64,000 nucleotides of DNA. Source: CAWJLE01 sp963843645. Its GTDB lineage: Bacteria; Chloroflexota; Anaerolineae; DAOTYC01. Below the pieces are notes generated by a model. The model made no database searches. It saw only the letters and a program-made list of their open reading frames with translations, and was not told the origin of the DNA. Positions within the stretch are counted from its first letter, which is position 1, and the number at the start of each line of letters is the position of its first letter. The position numbers and the translations under genes are program-made. Location: NCBI GenBank assembly GCA_963843645.1, contig CAWJLE010000001.1:1-64000 (forward strand), given 5' to 3'. This document shows positions 1-9,503 of this stretch, in pieces.

Positions 1-1
1 A

Positions 2-33
2 CGAATAACGACTTCTTGGAGCGTTGTTATTCG
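2..33. repeat. Hairpin repeat, copy 1
   Basis: The window opens with an inverted repeat (CGAATAACG / CGTTGTTATTCG) around a loop containing CTTCTTGGAG. The same sequence, in reverse orientation and with similar arms and loop, recurs at 33107-33160, so this is a dispersed hairpin family. It may also act as a terminator for a gene left of the window. Bases 34-271 otherwise hold only the leader of the first gene. Confidence 0.5.
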
Positions 34-168
34 CGTATTTCGTGGTCGGTCGTGGACGGCAAGGACTGGACGAGTGGCTCAGGGCAGGGCAATTCACATC
101 GAATTGGAGAAGGGGCAGTGCGCCACGGCTCACACCGCCGTGCACGAAGTTCGCGCGGGCGAATGACC

Positions 169-179
169 CATGCTATACT
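169..179 (+). promoter_or_regulatory. Possible extended -10 promoter for the first gene
   Basis: TGC followed by TATACT (174-179) fits an extended -10 element. No good -35 box lies 17 nt upstream. It sits about 95 nt before the first gene's TTG start, which has AAAGGAG about 9 nt upstream. Confidence 0.35.
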
Positions 180-271
180 GCGCGGAATCCAGGTTTCGCA
201 ACGAACGATGTCCGGCGCGCCCGGACCTACGCCATTGCCTCGGCCGCCGAACGTGAAAGGAGTCCCCAATC

Positions 272-1934
272 TTGAGACGCCCCAGAACCGCGCAGATGCT
301 CGCCGTTGCCTTGCTCGTGATCGTGCTCGCCGCCGCGAGTCCTACCGCCGCCCGAACGCCGGCCCAGACCGGTGACTGGACCTCCTTCGACAAGCCCGAG
401 TGGGGCCTGTCACTCCAGTATCCGGCCGGATGGCAGGTCGGTCAGCAGGACGACTACGTGACCATCGGCACAGTGGCGACGAATGGGGGCATGATCTCGG
501 ACGCGGCCACGCTGACCGTGGTGCGGCGCCCCGAGTATGCCGATCCCAATGTGACCCTGGAGGAGATCCTGTTGGATGCGTGCGTCCGGCTCGACTCGCC
601 CATGGACAACGTGACGGTGGAGGAATCGGAGGCTGTGGAGATCGACGGACACGAGGGCCGCGCCGCGTCGTTCGACGGGACAGACCGCGCGAGCGGCCTG
701 GCACTGACGGGCGGGGTCATTCAGCTCACGGTCGGCACGGCCGCTTCGCCCTGGCGGGTACGACGCTGGCCCAGACGTGGGACGCTCACGCGGACCAGTT
801 CGACGCGATGCTGGGCAGCATCCGGTTGGGCCAATCGAGCCCCAGCCCCGCGCCGACGGACGAGATCCCCGGCGCTCCGACCCTGACGCCGACCACGGCG
901 GCGGAACCCACCGCCGCCCACCAGCTCGGCACCCTCATCCTGCACCGATACACCGATCGGACGGAGCAGGCCTTCACCGTCCTGGTCCCCGACGGCTGGA
1001 AGACCGTGGGCGGCATCGTGCGGGTCAATCCCCTGACGCAGGGCGGACCGGGCAACAGCCTGGCGGCCAAGCTGGATTTCGCCGTGGCCAGGGACGACCA
1101 AAACTCGGTCATGATTCACGCCGTGCCGGAGATACTCTATTCCGATCCGTCCAAGTCGTTGACCGGCCAGATGGGTTTGAGCCGGATCGGGCAGAGCTCC
1201 AACGGCATTCCGCTGTACCCGCTGCCGTCCGCCCAGGACTATCTCCTGCGGATGTTGTTCCCCCAGCTGCACCCACAGGCCGCCCAGGTCCAAATCCTGG
1301 AGCAACGGGGTCTGCCCGAGCTGGCCGAGAAGCACCAGCAGGCGGAACAGCCGACCGGCATGCCGAGCACGTCCTCCTACGATGCCGGGTTTGCGGTCGT
1401 CACTTACGTGGAGAATGGGACCACGTACGAGGAGAAATTGCTGACCGTGATCCACGATTACGGCGAATTGGGCGTCGGGCTGTGGAACAACACGGAGACC
1501 ACCGTCACGCGAGCGCCGGCGGATGAGTTCGAGACTGGGCGCCGGTGTTACTGATGATTCAAGATTCCTACCAGACCAGCCCCCAGTGGTGGGCGATGGA
1601 GCTGCAAGGCCAGATCCAGCGTGGAGAGATGGCCTGGAAGAGCCAGCAGGAAATCAACCGGATCGCCGAAGAGATCGCGGCGCACCGGCGCGAGACCAAC
1701 GCCGAGATCCGCAACGACATGTATCTCAACCTGACCGACCAGGAGGAGTACGTCAACCCATACACCAACGAGATCGACGTCGGCAGCAACCAGTACCAGA
1801 ACCGCTGGGTGAATTCACAGGGTGACGTCATCTACGTCGACGACGGCAGCTACGACCCTAACGCGGACATCAATATGCAGCTCGTCAAGGACTTCAAGCG
1901 GAGCGAGATCCGGCCGCGCGGGCCGAGCCAGTAA
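272..1934 (+). CDS. Secreted protein of unknown function (two frameshifts)
   Basis: I do not recognise a named family. The protein starts at TTG 272 (RBS AAAGGAG) with a typical Sec signal peptide (residues about 1-28, Arg-rich then Leu/Val/Ala-rich, ending near TAA-RTPAQT). A domain follows beginning WTSFDKPEWGLSLQYPAGW, like the PsbP-type 'Y-P-x-GW' fold seen in many secreted proteins of unknown role, then a Pro/Thr-rich linker, then a second similar 'FTVLVPDGWKTVGG' segment. The C-terminal part (about 1545-1934) is rich in Gln, Asn and acidic residues. The reading frame changes near 745 and again near 1535, while protein-like sequence continues through all three segments, so the gene is probably one ORF of about 550 codons with two indels. 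It converges on the cytochrome gene across a shared terminator. Confidence 0.6.
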
Positions 1935-1983
1935 TCGGCGCGTCCGGCCGCGCGTCGAGACGCGAGGAGATTGCCGTGCTGCC

Positions 1984-2012
1984 GCAGGAGGCTCCCACGT
2001 GGAGCCTCCTGC
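1984..2012. terminator. Bidirectional terminator hairpin
   Basis: A perfect 12-bp stem (GCAGGAGGCTCC / GGAGCCTCCTGC) with loop CACGT lies between two convergent genes ending at 1934 and 2034. There is no clear T-run, but its position makes a shared terminator likely. Confidence 0.7.
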
Positions 2013-2033
2013 GATGTCCGGCGGCACAGGCTG

Positions 2034-2763
2034 TCAGTCTTTGTGGCATTCGGTGCAGGGGGTGAAGTCCTGCTGGTGATGGCAGGACGACGAGAAGCAA
2101 GAGAGCTGCTCGTCTTCGGCAGCTGGAACTGGGTCGAAGCCGTGACAGGCAGCTCGTGCACGCTGTGGCATGCGTCGCACGAAGTGATGTTGGTCGAATC
2201 GTGCGGCACGTAGCGGTGGGGATTGGCCTTGACGCCGTCGACGTCAAGCTTGTCCACCGTCTTCGCCATCAGGGCCTCGTACGGGCCGTGGCACTGCAGA
2301 CAGAATTCGGTCGAAGCCTCTGTGGGCAGGGCGGCAGGGTGACCTTTTCGCCGCTGGCTGAGGTGTGGCAGTCGAGGCACAGTTCCTCGGTGCGGCCTTC
2401 GTGGTCGGCCGGCTCCGGCTTCATTCCGGTGCCGACGGCATGGCAGGTGTTGCACTTCTCGCGGCCGGCGATCTCGTGGGGGATGGCCGGCGCGGCGCCG
2501 GTAGCCGCAGCCCCGCCAGGTGCAGGCGTCGCTTCGACGTGGCAGGAGAGGCAGTCCTCGTGGCCGGCGACCGGGTGCGGAATGGACGGTCCGGCTCCAC
2601 CGGCCGGCGCGGCCGGCGTGCCCGCCGCGGCCGGTGTGGTGTCGGCAGCCGGCGTGTCGGCCGACGGCGTCTGCGCCAGCGCGACGGCCGTCCCTGCCGC
2701 CAGGAGCAGCACCAGGGTCAGTCCCGCCAGCACGAGGCGGACGTTGCGTTTGCTATCAAACAT
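2034..2763 (-). CDS. Multihaem c-type cytochrome (frameshifted)
   Basis: A periplasmic electron-transfer cytochrome. The start ATG at 2763 has GGAG 8-9 nt upstream and is followed by a signal peptide (residues about 1-29, ending near ALAQTP) and a long Pro/Ala/Thr/Gly-rich linker. Haem motifs visible in order are CLSCH, CNTCH, CLDCH, CLQCH, CDACH, an atypical CFSSCH (three residues between the cysteines) and a C-terminal CTECH just before the stop, so six normal motifs plus one odd one. The frame shifts near 2325 and near 2125, and the last two motifs are found only by following the third frame. It lies 163 nt downstream of the flavoprotein gene on the same strand. Together they resemble a flavocytochrome c / fumarate-reductase-type enzyme split into haem and flavin subunits. 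Confidence 0.75.
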
Positions 2764-2925
2764 CGATCCATCTCCGATAGGTGACTCAGCATGTGCGGCG
2801 CCGCCGGGCCCAGCGGCCCGACGCACCGCGGTGGGACGTGCTGCAAGCTGTGGGCGCCCAAAGGCGGGAGGCCGGGACGAACCGGCCCCCCGCGTTTCAG
2901 GGTCACTCGACAGCGTCGAGACAGG

Positions 2926-4769
2926 CTAGGCCTTCGCGGCCTCGCCGCCAGCGATGTACCCCTGCGCCAGGCAGCGGGCCAGACCGTGCTGGCTGCAGCC
3001 GCCGGCAGACTCACCACCGCAGTACAGACCGGGGATGACCTGGCCATTGAAGTCCTGGACCTGGCACTGCATGTTGATGCGCAGGCCGGCATAGGTATCG
3101 TGAATGACCGTGGTGGCCCACGCCGCGTAGAAGGGCGCCTTCTCGATCTTGTACTTGGGCGTCGGCTTGTCGAAGTCCGGATCGGCGCCCAGGTCGACCA
3201 TCAGGTTGTAGCGGGCGACGGCGTCTTCCAGGTTCTTGGCCGGCATCTTGGCCTTCTGGTACGGGTTGCCCGTGAGCATATCCGCCAGGGCGGCCAGCGT
3301 ATCGGCCTTGAAGAAGTACTCCGGGTTCATGGTGTTGGGGTCTTCGAGGTCCCACTTCTCGCGGGTGACCGCGTCGGAGTCGAAGATCGCCCACTGCGGG
3401 CCGGCGGCGTAGTCAGGCGGCTCGGACAGCTCGTTGATGGCCAGGGCGGCGTCCGCGTAGGCTTCCGGCGCGTACTTGATGCGGGTCAGGTTGCGCCAGT
3501 CATCGGGAATGTACGGATCGAGGTAGCCCGCGGAAGTGCCGTTCGGGTAACCCGCCTCGAACTCGTTGTAGAAGCGCCGGCCGGCCTGGTTGACGATGAT
3601 CACGTCCTGCCAGTCGCGCACGTTCACACCGGTGCCGCCGCAGAGCGGGAACATCGGGCTCTTGGGCGTCCAGGCGATGTAGACGTACTTGGTGCCGATG
3701 ATCGGGCGACGGCGGAGGTAGCCGTTGCGGTCGCCGGTCTGGTTGGCCGTGCCCCACAGGGAGGCGCCGACGGCCAAGGCAGCGAGCTCGCCGCTGGCGT
3801 CCTGCGAGGAGTAGGGCTCGCCGGCGAGGATCAGCTCCTCGGTGACGCGCGGGTCGTACATGCGGCGGAAGTTCACGTTGCCGGTGCTGCCGCCGGTGCC
3901 GATGACGATCGCCTTGTTCGCCTTCACGGTGACGGTCTTGGCCGTCATGTCGACGTTGCCGTCAGAGGCGAAGCTCTTCAGCGGGGTGGTCTCGCCGGGC
4001 AAAATCTTGGGCGTGTAGCTGGCCTGGATGCCCAGCACCTTGCCCTCGTTCGGCTTCTCGCGGTAGATGACGTCCATGTGGTAGTTCAGCAGGAACTTGA
4101 CGCCCTTCTTGCGGGCGCTGGCTTCCAGGGAGCGCATGAGGCTGGTGCCGCCGGCGCCGGCCGGCGACTCGGGCTCTGTCCCTTGTCCCAGATGGTGTGG
4201 CATTCGCGCTTGGCCGACAAACCGGTCGCGTGGGCGCCGCTGTTGTCCGGGGCCTTGTCCTCGAAGGGAACGCCATTGGCCAGCAGGAACTCGAAGCACA
4301 GCGGGGCGTTGTCCGCCATCGCGCGCTGGACGCCGCGGTCGTTGTACCGATAATCGGGCGAGCCGCCGACTTCGACGATGGACCAGTCGGTCAGGTCACG
4401 GAAGTACAGGTCGGGAGAATCTTCGATCTTGTACTTCTTCTGGTAGCTGGTGCCGCCGCCCAGGGGCACGTTGCCGCCGCTGAGGATGGCGTGGCCGCCA
4501 ATGTCGTAGTTGGCTTCGACGACGATGACGGAGGCCTTGGCGTCCACTGCGCGGATGGCCGCCACCATGCCGACGGCGCCGGCGCCGAGAACTACCACGT
4601 CTGCTTCCAGGTCCCACTTGGTCGGAATTTCGGTGGCTGCGGTGCCCTGCTGGGCGAGCGCCATGCCGGGGAACGCGCTGGCGCCGGCCAATGCGGCCGC
4701 GCCCAGGCCCATCCCGCTGATGAACTTACGACGACTAATTCCTTGCTGGTCCTTCTTCGCGGAATCCAA
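2926..4769 (-). CDS. Tat-exported FAD-dependent fumarate reductase-like flavoprotein (one frameshift)
   Basis: About 614 codons. Start chosen at TTG 4769 because AAAGGGA lies about 6 nt upstream and the twin-arginine signal SRRKFISGMGLGAAALAG follows at once. Upstream in-frame sequence is non-conserved leader. After the signal comes a Rossmann FAD site (ADVVVLGAGAVGMVAAIRA, then VVEANYDIGGHAILSGGN). The C-terminus carries the family's second FAD motif (GLYCGGESAGG) and HGLARCLAQGYIAGGEAA. This is the succinate dehydrogenase/fumarate reductase flavoprotein superfamily (flavocytochrome c, urocanate reductase, ketosteroid dehydrogenase). The substrate cannot be read from sequence. One frameshift lies near 4180. 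The partner is probably the multihaem cytochrome just downstream. Haem sites are absent here, so electrons would have to come from that subunit in the periplasm. Confidence 0.8.
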
Positions 4770-5255
4770 TGTCTTTCCCTTTCTCGTACTTGAAATGACG
4801 TTGCCGACAACATCTCTTGTATTGCCAGTTCCGACTGAGATGAAGGGCGTATCCCGACACGCCGTAACATGGCGGCATGACCGGTAGTCGGGGCATCCGG
4901 CTCCGTCTTTCAAGGGACACGTTTCCTTGAATCTGGGTCGCTTGGCTGCCTACCTGATGAGGGGATTCGACAAGTCGATAGAAGCCTCCTTCCATGCCTC
5001 TACGCCGGATTGGAGCGTGCGGCCATAAGAAGTAAAACGCGCACCTTGGCCTGGCCCATTTGCGTAAATTTCGTCATGAGGGAAGGGCACGAGAACGTCG
5101 GCACGACCTATGGGGCGCTCACCAGCCTGCTGAATCGCTCCTTTCGAGATGGGACGACACCCGTCGTTCCTCTACGAAAGGAGATATGAGGTGGTCACGT
5201 TATTGCAGGCAACTCCTGGCCTACGGCTTAGAGGACTGTGGTGTTAAACACGAAC
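4770..5255 (-). promoter_or_regulatory. Long leader region of the flavoprotein gene
   Basis: About 480 nt lie between a strong minus-strand promoter (5256-5283) and the flavoprotein start. No convincing gene is seen. The region contains a long two-part hairpin at 5138-5184. No known riboswitch consensus was recognised. Confidence 0.4.
5138..5184 (-). other. Long composite hairpin in the leader
   Basis: Outer arms CTCCTTTCG (5138-5146) and CGAAAGGAG (5176-5184) pair perfectly. Nested inside, GGGACGAC and GTCGTTCC form an 8-bp stem (one G-T) with loop ACCC. It lies about 70-115 nt after the predicted transcription start of the flavoprotein mRNA, a position suited to an RNA control element or mRNA stabiliser. 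Confidence 0.45.
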
Positions 5256-5283
5256 ATTGTACCACAAATCACGAGATTGTCAA
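5256..5283 (-). promoter_or_regulatory. Sigma70-type promoter for the flavoprotein-cytochrome unit
   Basis: On the minus strand TTGACA (5283-5278), a 16-nt spacer and TACAAT (5261-5256). Near-consensus; the only downstream genes on this strand are the flavoprotein and the multihaem cytochrome. Confidence 0.65.
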
Positions 5284-5426
5284 GAGTTTGGACGCGGTGA
5301 ATTCCTATATCCGTGCAATATTGGCGGGGTGATGCGCTGCACGAGCGCGCTCTACGTCCACGGGCAAGCGGACGCCATGGCGTGCACCGGCCGGAGGCGT
5401 GCGTCGGTCGCCGGCGGTCGCGACAA

Positions 5427-6323
5427 TCAGTCCGCGCCGGCGATCGTCATCATCTGTTTCCAGTCGGCCAGATAGGGATTCCTTCTCTTGGGACCTTCGC
5501 CGATCTCGTAACCGCCGGTGACGTGGATACAGGTGCCGGTGATGAAGCTGGCCCAGTCGGACGCGAGGAACATGACGGTGCTTGCGATCTCAGCGGACGT
5601 ACCGCCCCGGCCGAGCCACTGGAGAGTGTCCGAGTAGTCGATGAAGCCCTGCATGTCTGCCTGCAGGCTGGTGGTCTTTCTGAACATGTCGGTGTTGATG
5701 TGCCCTGGCTTGACCTCGTTGATTCTGACGCCGTTGGCGGCTTCGTCGGTGGCGATGGCGCGGGTCATGGTCTCGATGGCGCCTTTGGTGGCGCAATACG
5801 CCGCGGACCCTTCGTCGCCGGTCGTGCCGAGCACGCTGCCGATGTTGATGACGCTGCCCTTCGTGGCGCGCAGGTACGGCAGGGCGAACTTGATGCCCGC
5901 GAAGTAAGCGACCAGGTTATTGTCGAGCACCTTGCGGAATTCTTCGACGGAGATCACGTCGGAAGGCCGCTGCAGCGGAAAATACCCGGCGTTGTTGACC
6001 AGGGTGTCGATTCGGCCCAGGGTCTTCGCGGTGAACTCTACCAGCGCCTCGACCTCGTCCTCCCTGGCCACGTCGACCGGCCTGAAGATGCACGTCTGCG
6101 CCGGATACCTGTCGTTCATTTCCTTTTGGACTGCGTTGCCGCGCTCGACGTTGCGACCGCAGAAAACGACGTGGGCGCCCATCTTCATGAAGCCGTGAAC
6201 GCAGCCCCGGCCGATGCCGGTCGTTCCGCCTGTTACGATGACGACGGTATCTCGCAGGCTTTCTTCGATGGGATTGACCTCGTAATTGTCATCGATCGAT
6301 TTGAGAATGGCTTCAGCGTCCAC
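5427..6323 (-). CDS. SDR-family NAD(P)-dependent oxidoreductase
   Basis: 298 residues; GTG start at 6323 with AGGAG about 8 nt upstream. Classical short-chain dehydrogenase layout: cofactor motif TGGTTGIG near residue 33, NNAG near 111, a Ser before the catalytic YCATK (Y-x-x-x-K) near 175-180, then PGHINTDMF and the C-terminal VTGGYEIG segment. The N-terminus has an extra stretch of about 25 residues before the first beta strand. Soluble; acts on a hydroxy/keto substrate, probably a sugar, polyol or lactone-derived acid, because it follows an SMP-30-type lactonase gene by 31 nt on the same strand. Confidence 0.85.
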   Translation of the reverse strand: MDAEAILKSIDDNYEVNPIEESLRDTVVIVTGGTTGIGRGCVHGFMKMGAHVVFCGRNVERGNAVQKEMNDRYPAQTCIFRPVDVAREDEVEALVEFTAKTLGRIDTLVNNAGYFPLQRPSDVISVEEFRKVLDNNLVAYFAGIKFALPYLRATKGSVINIGSVLGTTGDEGSAAYCATKGAIETMTRAIATDEAANGVRINEVKPGHINTDMFRKTTSLQADMQGFIDYSDTLQWLGRGGTSAEIASTVMFLASDWASFITGTCIHVTGGYEIGEGPKRRNPYLADWKQMMTIAGAD

Positions 6324-6354
6324 GATAGATCTCCTTTTCGGAGTTGCGGTGCGA

Positions 6355-7263
6355 TCAGTGGATGTTCGCGAACGATTCGGGGCGGCCCTTCACCCCGAAA
6401 TTGTAGAGCAGGGTCTTGCCGCCCAGCTCCGCGTCGTGAGCGGCGTAATCGTAGCCGACCGGCTTGCACGACAGCCGGGCCCACTGCCCGGCCGAGGTGA
6501 CCAGAATATCGGTCAAGTCCCGGCCGCCGAACACGACGGACGAGGTCTGCGGCTCACCGGTTTCGATCTTCTCGACGACGCGACCCTCTTCGTCGTAGTG
6601 GATCAGGCAGCTTCCGTACCACATCGCAGACCAGAGGTGGCCGTTGGCGTCGACCGTCATGCCGTCCGGAATGCCCTCGGTGTCCGGGATCTTGATGAAT
6701 TCCCGCTTGTGGGAGACGTTGCCGGTCCGGACGTCGTAATCGTAGGCGTAGATCACGCGCAGCACGGTCTCGGTGACGTACAGGGTCTCGTCGTCGGGCG
6801 AAAAGCCGATGCCGTTGATGAGGTGATAGCCGTCATCGAGCACTCTCATGCCGCCGTCGCCGGCCACGCTGTACAGCCGGCCGAGAGCATATTCACCCGG
6901 TCTGCTGGTCGGATCGTAGAACGTCGTCCCGAAGAGGAAACGCCCCGCCGCGTCGGCCGTCGCGTCGTTGGAATGAAGCGGCTGGCCGGCGAAGTCCTCG
7001 GCGAGGCAAGTAAAACCGTTCTGCTCGTCGAACAGGTAGAGGCCCTCGTGGGTCGCGCACACCAGACCGCCCTTTTCGTTCATCGTCAGGCCGGACACGT
7101 GCTTGCCCCGAGCCACCAGCTCCACCACGCCTGTTCCGGGCGTGTGGCGATACAGCTCGCCGGCCAGCATGTCCGACCACCAGAACTGCTTGTGCCGGTC
7201 ATCCCACATGGGCGTCTCACCGCAAAGATGAAAGTGATCGGAAACGACCTTGAAGTCTGCCAT
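6355..7263 (-). CDS. SMP-30/gluconolactonase-like beta-propeller hydrolase
   Basis: 302 residues from ATG 7263 (AGGAG 8 nt upstream; the upstream in-frame extension lacks an RBS). Family marks: an N-terminal GETPMWDDRHKQFWWSDM segment (the metal-binding Glu of 'GExP.W'), HSNDATADAAGRFLFGT (Asn/Asp metal ligands), NGIGFSPDDETLYVTET, and DGMTVDANGHLWSAMW. These fit calcium/zinc-dependent lactonases that open sugar lactones. It is the first gene of a two-gene unit with the SDR, so the pair likely performs successive oxidation and lactone hydrolysis steps of a carbohydrate pathway. Confidence 0.85.
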   Translation of the reverse strand: MADFKVVSDHFHLCGETPMWDDRHKQFWWSDMLAGELYRHTPGTGVVELVARGKHVSGLTMNEKGGLVCATHEGLYLFDEQNGFTCLAEDFAGQPLHSNDATADAAGRFLFGTTFYDPTSRPGEYALGRLYSVAGDGGMRVLDDGYHLINGIGFSPDDETLYVTETVLRVIYAYDYDVRTGNVSHKREFIKIPDTEGIPDGMTVDANGHLWSAMWYGSCLIHYDEEGRVVEKIETGEPQTSSVVFGGRDLTDILVTSAGQWARLSCKPVGYDYAAHDAELGGKTLLYNFGVKGRPESFANIH

Positions 7264-7342
7264 GTATCTTCTCCTGATGGTACTCGGGGGGGCCGGGGTA
7301 CAGTATACCATAGTTTATGGGGACATTCAATACTGCGCACTG

Positions 7343-7502
7343 ACTCCTACCCACTTTGCTCTCTCAGGCGCCGCAGACCTCTCTCCCGGCCTCTCCCCTG
7401 CAAAGGGAGAGGAGCAAATTGGTTGACGTTCTCCTCTCCCTTTGCAGGGGAGAGGCCGGGAGAGAGGTCTGCGGCGCCTGAGAGAGCAAGGTGGGTAGGA
7501 GT
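7343..7502. repeat. 160-bp near-perfect inverted repeat
   Basis: Arms of 72 nt (7343-7414 and 7431-7502) match with about one mismatch around a 16-nt loop. The arms contain the motif CTCTCCCGGCCTCTCCCC and its complement. A shorter relative lies at 17102-17214. No gene inside. Probably a non-autonomous REP/MITE-like element. Confidence 0.85.
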
Positions 7503-7532
7503 TGGTGCGCACGTCTGCCGACAGGGCAATTG

Positions 7533-7890
7533 TGTTAAAATTGTTGCGCTCGTCCCGGCCGGGGCGATCGTGTTAAGATTGTTGCGCTCGCCCCGGCCAG
7601 GGCCATTACGGCACATTGTTGCGCTCGCCCCGGCCAGGGCCATTACGGCACATTGTTGCGCTCGTCCCGGCCAGGGCGATTGTGTCAAAATTGTTGCGCT
7701 CGTCCCGGCCAGGGCGATTGTGTCAAAATTGTTGCGTTCGTCCCGGCCGGGGCGATTACGTCAAATTGTTGCGCTCGCCCCGGCCAGCGCGATCGTGTTA
7801 AGATTGTTGCGCTCGTCCCGGCCAGGGCGATCGTGTTAAGATTGTTGCGCTCGTCCCGGCCAGGGCGATTGTCTTAAATTGTTGCGCTCG
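7533..7890. repeat. Tandem array of about 9-10 units of 37-38 nt
   Basis: Repeats of the form TTGTTGCGCTCGTCCCGGCC followed by AGGGCGATTGTGTCAAAA, with small variants in the last 10 nt (GTGTTAAG, ACGGCAC, GTGTCAAA). There is no unique spacer between units, so it is not a CRISPR array. The array ends in a segment that reappears inverted on the other side of the IS110 element. Confidence 0.85.
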
Positions 7891-7942
7891 TCCTGGCGAT
7901 TGGAAATCGCGGCTATGGGCGGCAAAGCCTGCCTTCGCAGAT
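7862..7942 (+). repeat. Flanking repeat, left copy
   Basis: About 80 nt (GGCGATTGGAAATCGCGG, then GGCAAAGCCTGCCTTCGCAG) matching the reverse complement of 9884-9963 almost exactly. The two copies bracket the IS110 gene in inverted orientation. Confidence 0.75.
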
Positions 7943-8126
7943 GTTCTAAATCTTGTCAAGTGGCTGCACTTGAGAATTTGAATAACCGGAGGCGGACGCA
8001 GGCCGCACAGCAGGGTCTCAGTGGTTTGACTCCACTGAAAAGGGCATTAAACTATGAGCTGGTGACGCAGGAGAGGCAACTCGGCGCGAGGTGGAGCTCT
8101 GGCCGGTGTGGTAGCCTGTCCTGCGT

Positions 8127-9503
8127 TCATTTGTTTTGCCGGCGCAGATAGCGTTGTTCGGTGTGCTGGTCTGCGCGTGCTCGCCGAGCCCGGTAGTTAT
8201 TTTTGCGCCGGACCTCGGCCGGGACGTGGTACTGTTGCAGGCAGATGGTACGCGCCTGGTGGATGGTCAGCGGGCGGCCATCCACGTCGCGCAATTCGTA
8301 TGGTCGGTTCCCGCGCAACAGGGCATAGATGCGGTTCAGCAAGTGGGTGGCACAACTGCACACCGCTTGGTGGTGATGTTTGCCATGGAACATCATCTGT
8401 TCAAAGTAGATGGCCGCCAGTTGCGGGTCCCACTGCCGGGCGACGCCGGCGTTAAGATAGGCGGTGGCTTTGAGCAGATCCGGTCCGGCCTGGGTAATGT
8501 GCAAGCCTTGCGCTTGCCCATGGCCACTTTGGGCGCTGTAAGGGATCAAGCCACTCCAGCCACGAAACTGGTCCAGGGCCGGGAAACGCGCGATGTTGCC
8601 GATGAAGGCGACGTACACGGCGGCGCTGTCTTGGCCCACGCCGCGGAGCGTCTCCAGGTAACGCTGGGGGTGGAGGCGACGGTACAAGGGGCGGACCGTG
8701 TGGCAGCGCAGCTCCTGCGCGGCCTGCTGCAGCGCAAGCCACCGCGCTTGCTCGCGCTGCAAATACGCCTGCAGTTGGTCGTAGTCCAGGTTGCTCTCCG
8801 GACCATACAGGCAGCACACCTGGCCGGCGCGCTGCACGATGTCTTCAATCCAGGTGGTGTCCGGATCGACGGTTTGGGTGAAGCGCTGCCAGTCACGTCG
8901 GATCTCGGCCGCGCCGGCCGCCTGGACGTGGTAGGGATTATACCACTGGGTCCGTATCCAGCAGGCTTCGCGCCCGTACGGGGGGACGAGCTCGGCCAGG
9001 CCCAGCCAGACGTACTGATCGATGGCTCGCAAGCGGTTCTTGATGGCCGAGGCTTGCTGTTTGAGCCGGGCGACTTCCCGGCACGCGCGCTGGAGGGCCA
9101 TCTGTGGTCCAGTGGGCAGCGTCAGTCGATGCAACCGATCAGGGTAGACCACGGGCAAGCGAGCCAGCACCCGGGCGTCAATCCGATCGCTCTTGGCCCG
9201 ACGCTGGTAGACGCGGCGCAACTCGCTGACCTGTTGACCATTGACGCGGTAAAGCTCCACCCCGTGCCGTGCTAGAAAGACGCCTACCGGGTACCAGGCC
9301 ATGCCGGTGGCTTCCATGACGGCGAGCAACTGGACGGGCTCCGTGGCCCCCTGCCGGGCGGCGGCCAACAGGCGGGTCAGATCGGCTGGGTCAGTATGAA
9401 CGGTCAGTAACGGACTGACGAACTCATTTCGGTCACGATCAAGCACGATCGCCTTGTGGGCGGCCGTGACGGCCAAATCAATGCCGATAATGCGCGTGTC
9501 CAT
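8127..9503 (-). CDS. IS110-family transposase
   Basis: 458 residues from ATG 9503, preceded by AAGGAG 8 nt upstream. N-terminal RuvC-like DEDD domain: IIGIDLA (Asp at residue 9), VMEATG, KSDRIDARVLARL. C-terminal Transposase_20 domain: TLRGVGQDSAAVYVAFIG and FRGWSGLIPYSAQSG, with the conserved serine of the IS110 serine-dependent site. Length is normal (350-450) and the frame is intact, so the element may be active. In IS110 elements the recombinase is known to be guided by a bridge RNA transcribed from a non-coding end. Confidence 0.92.
   Translation of the reverse strand: MDTRIIGIDLAVTAAHKAIVLDRDRNEFVSPLLTVHTDPADLTRLLAAARQGATEPVQLLAVMEATGMAWYPVGVFLARHGVELYRVNGQQVSELRRVYQRRAKSDRIDARVLARLPVVYPDRLHRLTLPTGPQMALQRACREVARLKQQASAIKNRLRAIDQYVWLGLAELVPPYGREACWIRTQWYNPYHVQAAGAAEIRRDWQRFTQTVDPDTTWIEDIVQRAGQVCCLYGPESNLDYDQLQAYLQREQARWLALQQAAQELRCHTVRPLYRRLHPQRYLETLRGVGQDSAAVYVAFIGNIARFPALDQFRGWSGLIPYSAQSGHGQAQGLHITQAGPDLLKATAYLNAGVARQWDPQLAAIYFEQMMFHGKHHHQAVCSCATHLLNRIYALLRGNRPYELRDVDGRPLTIHQARTICLQQYHVPAEVRRKNNYRARRARADQHTEQRYLRRQNK

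Noticed and set aside
4770..5255. Known riboswitch in the flavoprotein leader
   Set aside because: No cobalamin, TPP, SAM, c-di-GMP or molybdenum cofactor consensus was recognised, only generic hairpins.
5060..5332. Plus-strand open frame in the flavoprotein leader
   Set aside because: AAAGGAG near 5180 is part of a hairpin arm; the frame has no recognisable protein features and opposes the leader transcript.
7533..7890. Possible CRISPR array
   Set aside because: Units are tandem with only small variants and no unique spacers; no cas genes in the window.
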